DNA from: Gerris lacustris
Taxonomy: Eukaryota; Arthropoda; Insecta; Hemiptera; Gerridae
Reading direction: 5' to 3'
Length of the DNA: 64,000 nucleotides
Assembly: GCA_951217055.1 (NCBI GenBank)
Contig: OX578282.1
Span: 13,827,877 to 13,891,876 of the forward strand
A model generated the notes under the pieces. The model worked only from the letters and a program-made list of their open reading frames with translations, was not told the origin of the DNA and searched no databases. This document shows, piece after piece, positions 59,775 to 64,000 of this stretch. Positions within the stretch are counted from its first letter, which is position 1. The number at the start of each line of letters is the position of its first letter. A program made the position numbers and the translations under genes.

Positions 59775-60638
59775 CTGAAACAAACCAAATCCAGATATAA
59801 TTAGCAATAAATATTAAGCAAAACAAATGCAGAGACCGGGCTAAAATTATTATTAAAAATGAATCATTTAAAAAAAAGTGTCTTAGAGGATAAGATAGAC
59901 TGAGGTAAAGTATTAAAAAGCTGTCTCACCCCAATGAATATATTATTTGGGTGACCAAGGCTCACGTTTGTTATGGAAAAAAAATGGTTCTTTTGTTTTT
60001 GCTTGTAATAAATAAACGATTTCAATCTATCTATATTATTTAGGTGGAAACGGCTTCCGTTAATCATCAGGGTCGGAGTTAGCGTGGATAGACGTGAAAT
60101 GTGAGCAGAACTGAGTCAGCTGTGTACATTTTAAAATTCAATATTAGGCAGGTAGGGAGTCTATGGAAAAAAATCGGCAAGTGGTATACGGGGGAAAAAG
60201 GTTGACTCTATGTCTACTATATATATAATGACTTTAATTAAATGTTTAAATAAACAAAACGCAATTTTGAGTTTACTAAACATATCATGTTATCGTCCTC
60301 ACGTCATCTGTCCTTAATACCGAAAGAGAGGAGCAGGGGGGAAATTTGTAAGTTATAGGGGCGCATTTGCTAAAGTAATGGGGGGGGGGAAGGGTGTACA
60401 GATACGCCATTGTACAGATTTTTCTCTCTCGGCGTGGCGCCCTTTCTAAGCCGGCGCCTGGAGCAAATTGCTCCAACTGCTCCACGGTAGTTATGCCACT
60501 ACTGTCAGGCAGTAAGAGGGGCTGTTACAAAGCTGGGAGAGATACGATTACGTCGTACATTTGGGACGATTTGCTAGGGGTTAAGATTACAAAGTCGTAG
60601 AATTAACAAAGCTTTACGGAAAATCAGGTATAATCTGT
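59775..60638. other. Upstream intron sequence with hAT-like terminus
   Basis: Read in reverse from about 60503, CAGTAGTGGCATAACTACCG continues to GGAGCAATTTGCTCC and GGCGCCGGC, resembling the end of a hAT element. No partner end or target duplication was found. A G run lies at 60380-60388. Frames of 66-68 codons here are not gene-like. Confidence 0.4.
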
Positions 60639-60860
60639 GAAATTCGGAAAGGAAGAATGAGATGGTTAGGGCACGAAGAAAGAAAGCCAGAGACAAAAGC
60701 TGTTAAGAAGCTCTTCAAAGAAAGCCAGGAGGAAAATGATTGAGTGGCCAAGGACCTCAGACTGATGGAATCAGAAAATGGCTGTCACTAAGCATAGTAT
60801 TGATTTTTAGCGGCAGACTGTGTTATAGGATGAGGCTCATTGAGACCTGATGGGCCGGAG
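60639..60860 (+). pseudogene. RTE-like retrotransposon 3' fragment
   Basis: The frame gives EIRKGRMRWLGHEERKPETK, then AVKKLFKES, a stop, and farther on KDLRLMESENG. This is the GxRxWLGHxxRM...DLRxMGxxNW region of RTE-type reverse transcriptases, in heavily decayed form. It is followed by GATGAGGCTCATTGAGACCTG-like 3' sequence. Confidence 0.7.
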
Positions 60861-61329
60861 AAAATGAATTTATTTTGTTGCATTGAAACATATATTATGT
60901 TAATCACTACAATGTGGTTGGTTAATTATTATAATTAGGTTTTATAGGTTTAGTCTTATAAGCATTTGACGATTAAGATTAATATAATATATTATGCAGT
61001 AAACTTTAGCTTGGTTAATCAAAATTATATTCAACTAGGCATCACGTGACTATCATTGAAGCGAGTGAATTGCAATAAAATAATGAATATTAAGGAATTT
61101 ATTAATCGTGATGAATATCATTGTTGAAGTCAAGTGGAAGAGGCTAATGCGGGGTAGAGTATGGGCACTCGGTACAAAGCTCACCTTCCTAGATAAACCT
61201 ATATAACTAAACGCCTATAAGAATATTAACCACCTGCAGTAGCTTTTAAACAATTATTATAGATGTATCACTTCGCTACCAAAAACCTTCTGCATGGATC
61301 AAGTTGAAATTTGACATGCCTTTTTCAAT

Positions 61330-62225
61330 TGTGGCCTGTATAATTTAACCCAATGTGCTAAAGGAAAATCTGGACTCCTTGAAAGAGGAGGCTAGTAAAG
61401 TGGGGCTGGAAATCAGCCAAGACAAGACCAAGTACACGATCAACAGCCCGAAAAAAACCAGATGGAGGAATAACCAGGAATTGATGGGTACCAGAGTGTC
61501 CAAAAATTAAAATACCGGCGTGGCCGTGTGGATTAAATTACTTGCCACGTCTGTTCAGCCATCACTGAATCAAGGCGGTACGAGGTCGTAGGTTCGATCC
61601 CTCACCGTGATGCTTTGATTTATATAGCTCACTTATGATCACAACATACTCGCTTCGGCGGTACAAGTAGTTAAGTAGTGCTTGAACTCTCTACCATGGG
61701 GATAGTAAAATGGGCCTAAAAGATGACCTAATTGCTAGGTTCGAGTACCCGTCTAGTACTAGTACGAGGACCTTACTACTGCTACTACTAGGCGGGGTAC
61801 TGACTGAGGATAATGAAGTTTCAGAGGAGATAAAGGAGAAAGTACGAATAGCGGCAGGGAATAGGTGCTATTACAGTTTCATTAAGCTGCTAAGGTAATC
61901 TTTAATGACAAGACAGTTAAAACTTATGGTATACAACACCATTAACAAACCGGTAGTTGCCTATGACTCAGAAACGTTGACGATGACAAAGAAGGATAGA
62001 AACCAAATATGATCGTGGGAGCGAAAAGTGCTTAGAAAGATATTTGGGGCTGCCAACGATAAGAATGGCTGGCGCATTAGAATTAATGAGAAGTTAGCAC
62101 AACTTTATAACAGGCCGTCAATCATAAATTACATTAAACCAAGTAGATTACGTTGGCTTGGACACGTACAGCGAATGGACGATCAAAGAGTTCCAAAGAA
62201 AGCACTGAATATAAATCGACCCAAT
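61330..62225 (+). pseudogene. RTE-like reverse transcriptase fragment interrupted by a SINE
   Basis: The first part reads LDSLKEEASKVGLEISQDKT, then TKYTINSPKKTRWRNNQELM and GTRVSKN. After an insertion it resumes near 61796 with LTEDNEVSEEIKEKVRIAAG and NRCYYSFIKLLR, then (other frame) MVYNTINKPVVAYDSETLTM, a stop, WERKVLRKIFGAANDKNGW and SRLRWLGHVQRMDDQRVPKK. Order and content match the RT thumb to C-terminal region of RTE-type elements. Stops and a frameshift make it dead. It is a different RTE lineage from the 29.4-kb copy, judged by amino-acid differences. Confidence 0.85.
61515..61620 (+). mobile_element. tRNA-derived SINE head
   Basis: It contains an A-box-like TGGCCGTGTGG (61521-61531) and a perfect B box GGTTCGATCCC (61591-61601) about 60 bp apart, with GGCGTGGCCGTGTGGATTAA at the start. 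That is the RNA polymerase III promoter arrangement of tRNA-derived SINEs. It lies inside the RTE fragment (insert about 61505-61795). A true tRNA is unlikely, since no acceptor stem pairing is evident. Confidence 0.72.
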
Positions 62226-62455
62226 TGGGTCTTGCCTAATAATATCCTTCTAAGATGAAGCCTCGACTGCTTTTTATTTGAGATCATAGCACTCACTCCA
62301 TATGTAAGGGTGTGCAGTGCACTTCACTTTGATTTATTGAAGTGAAGACACCTTATTCTTAAGCACTTTCATGTTAAGGTTGACATGCTTTCTCTATAAG
62401 AGGTAGAGCAATAAAAAGCTACTGTAGCAGTATACTGTGTCAAAATCATCTCCGT

Positions 62456-62895
62456 TATGTCCTTTTAGTTCTGGCTTTTTGAAGCTATTCGTTTTACAGC
62501 TAATCACTTAATTACAATAATAATTTGCACTCTCGAAGTAGTGGATGCGCAAAGGCAAACACCATAACTTCCTCCATCGAAGAACAATTTAAGCGTTCTT
62601 TTTAGCTTATTTTTCTTTTAGCTACCATCTTGTTTCTTTACAATCCCAACCCGGTATTGTCCTCTTAGTTCTGGATTTTTAAGCAATTCATTCAAGCACT
62701 TAAATACAATAATTCGTTTCATTGTTCCTCCGTTGCTTTTTTATCTCTCCGAGCAGTAGAGGCTGCACAGAGGCAACATCATAACTGCCTACGTCAAAGA
62801 ACCATCTAAGTGTTCTATTAAGCTTTTCCCATTTTATCTATGATCTATGATTTTATCTATGATCTATGATTTTTATCTATGATCTCGTTTCCATA
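62456..62895 (+). repeat. Diverged direct duplication, about 225-bp units
   Basis: Unit 1 starts near 62456 (TTATGTCCTTTTAGTTCTGG) and unit 2 near 62675 (TATTGTCCTCTTAGTTCTGG). Both contain AGTAG-GG-TGC-CA-AGGCAA and CATAACT-CCT-C-TC-AAGAA at matching offsets. A short ATCTATGATCTATGATTTT tandem lies at 62836-62886. Confidence 0.7.
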
Positions 62896-62899
62896 CAAT

Positions 62900-63908
62900 C
62901 ACCTGAAAAGTCAGCCTCATAACGATCACTTTTCTAAATCAGTTCTTTCTATTAGGGTTTCAGAGGAACAAAAACTAGTAGCATATAGAAAATCCCTGTC
63001 CAAGAAGCCGTATTGAGACACCGTTTGGATTTAATTCGTATATCTGATTTTAACACAAGACTAACTCAATTCTCAGAAATGTGGCCCTTTATATACCTCG
63101 AGCCGCAGGTTGAAAATAAAATAATAAATAAAAAACTAATTCTTTATCGCATTCGCGACAGAAACCAACCTAACTTTTTTTTAAATAAGTCTTAGATATT
63201 GTGGTTTTATGGAAATAGATCAGATAATTTTGGATTTAATTCCATCGTTACTTTTTTATCAGATAGTTAAAAAAAAATGTATACAATACTTTAAAAATGG
63301 TTTATAAATATTACCAAAATATCCTTAAATCTTAAAAGAATGTATTTTTTCACTATGTTAATAAATTAAAATTATTATAAATTTAAAAAATAAATTAAAA
63401 AATTATTTTATTTTGTTCAAAAGTTAAAAATTATTTAAAACATAAATTTAAAAGATAAAACTGATTCTAAATTTTAACATAAATTGAAAAATGTATTTTA
63501 CTTTCTTTAAAAGTTTATCTAATACTTTAAACAACACATTTTACAATGAACATACTGACGTTCAATAATATACGACTTCATATAAAAATAATCCTAGAAA
63601 AATACTCATTTTCCTATTTATTTTAGCTTTTAACGTCAACATTCTTCTTGTTTTCTTTTCTTCAAAAAATTCTTTGAAGTAGATATTTCGTTGCTCTTCA
63701 CCGAACACAGTAATGGCACACTTTAAATAATGAGAATTCTGAGTGTTTTCTTTTTCTTTATTATAAATATATATATGTTTTCAAAAACAAAATCCTTTAA
63801 AATCAAAAAAGCATAAAGCCTTAAAGGAACATCTGATTTTTTTTTGTCTTATTTTTCTTTGGGTAGTAAAAGAGACAAAAAAAATCTTATGAAAAAATTG
63901 TAGATTAC

Positions 63909-63949
<41 letters not shown>

Positions 63950-64000
63950 TAGAAGGGGCCAAATTTATGCACTATTTGCAAAAAGATTTCAACCAACCTC
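62900..64000. other. Noncoding AT-rich end of window
   Basis: The 60-codon frame at 63013-63195 shows no domain. AT-rich low complexity runs from 63190, with a (TA)n run at 63911-63945. I see no exon or RNA gene. Confidence 0.4.

Noticed and set aside
59775..59826. Signal-peptide-like start (MFCLIFIANYIWIWF) of the Beat exon
   Set aside because: This hydrophobic stretch is the pyrimidine-rich intron end before a clear TTTGTTTCAG acceptor.
63013..63195. 60-codon frame near the window end
   Set aside because: No recognisable motif and no splice or promoter context.

Overview
This 64 kb window is AT-rich, repeat-dense eukaryotic DNA, almost certainly from an arthropod and most likely an insect. 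The evidence is an exon encoding the first half of a Beaten-path (Beat) type immunoglobulin domain (59566-59774, minus strand), a family known from arthropods, together with BEL/Pao, RTE, Jockey, hAT and PIF/Harbinger-type elements. I cannot fix the order or species. There is no operon structure and no sign of prokaryotic sequence. Apart from the Beat exon and one weak candidate exon (34887-35100), the window looks like intron or intergenic DNA filled with transposons of different ages.

The dominant feature is a complete BEL/Pao LTR retrotransposon on the minus strand (11586-18924). It has two 550-bp LTRs that differ at one position, a 5-bp target-site duplication GTAAA, a primer binding site resembling the 3' end of tRNA-Tyr, a purine-rich tract, and one uninterrupted gag-pol frame of about 1757 codons. 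It is young and may still be mobile.

Layout. 1-0.5 kb: GC-richer block. 0.5-1.9 kb: long palindrome with 0.65-kb arms. 3.5-6 kb: two short inverted-repeat elements, one Harbinger-like, plus a hairpin repeat. 7.9-8.1 kb: 19-bp minisatellite. 8.2-9.1 kb: hAT deletion derivative. 11.6-18.9 kb: BEL/Pao. 20-30 kb: copies of two dispersed families that share a common 3' tail, two more Harbinger-like elements (one with a MADF-domain remnant), a hAT MITE, a Jockey fragment and an RTE 3' end nested in an older repeat. 31-49 kb: paired 0.73-kb dispersed repeats, an 82-bp triplication, more family copies, a probable hAT-like element and long (TA)n runs. 50.1-51.9 kb: two adjacent tandem arrays, one alternating 65-bp and 41-bp units around a GC-rich core, the other with ~125-bp units. 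56-57.5 kb: a cluster of hairpins. 59.6 kb: the Beat exon. 60.6-62.9 kb: RTE remnants, a tRNA-derived SINE and a diverged duplication.

Within BEL/Pao, Gag, protease, reverse transcriptase, RNase H and integrase come from one polyprotein. The other elements are internally deleted, truncated or decayed and would need enzymes supplied in trans. I saw no convincing novel defence, toxin or biosynthetic system. The most unusual items are the long palindrome, the alternating tandem array, a 30-nt double hairpin found in several contexts, and the well-preserved nested insertions with readable target-site duplications.
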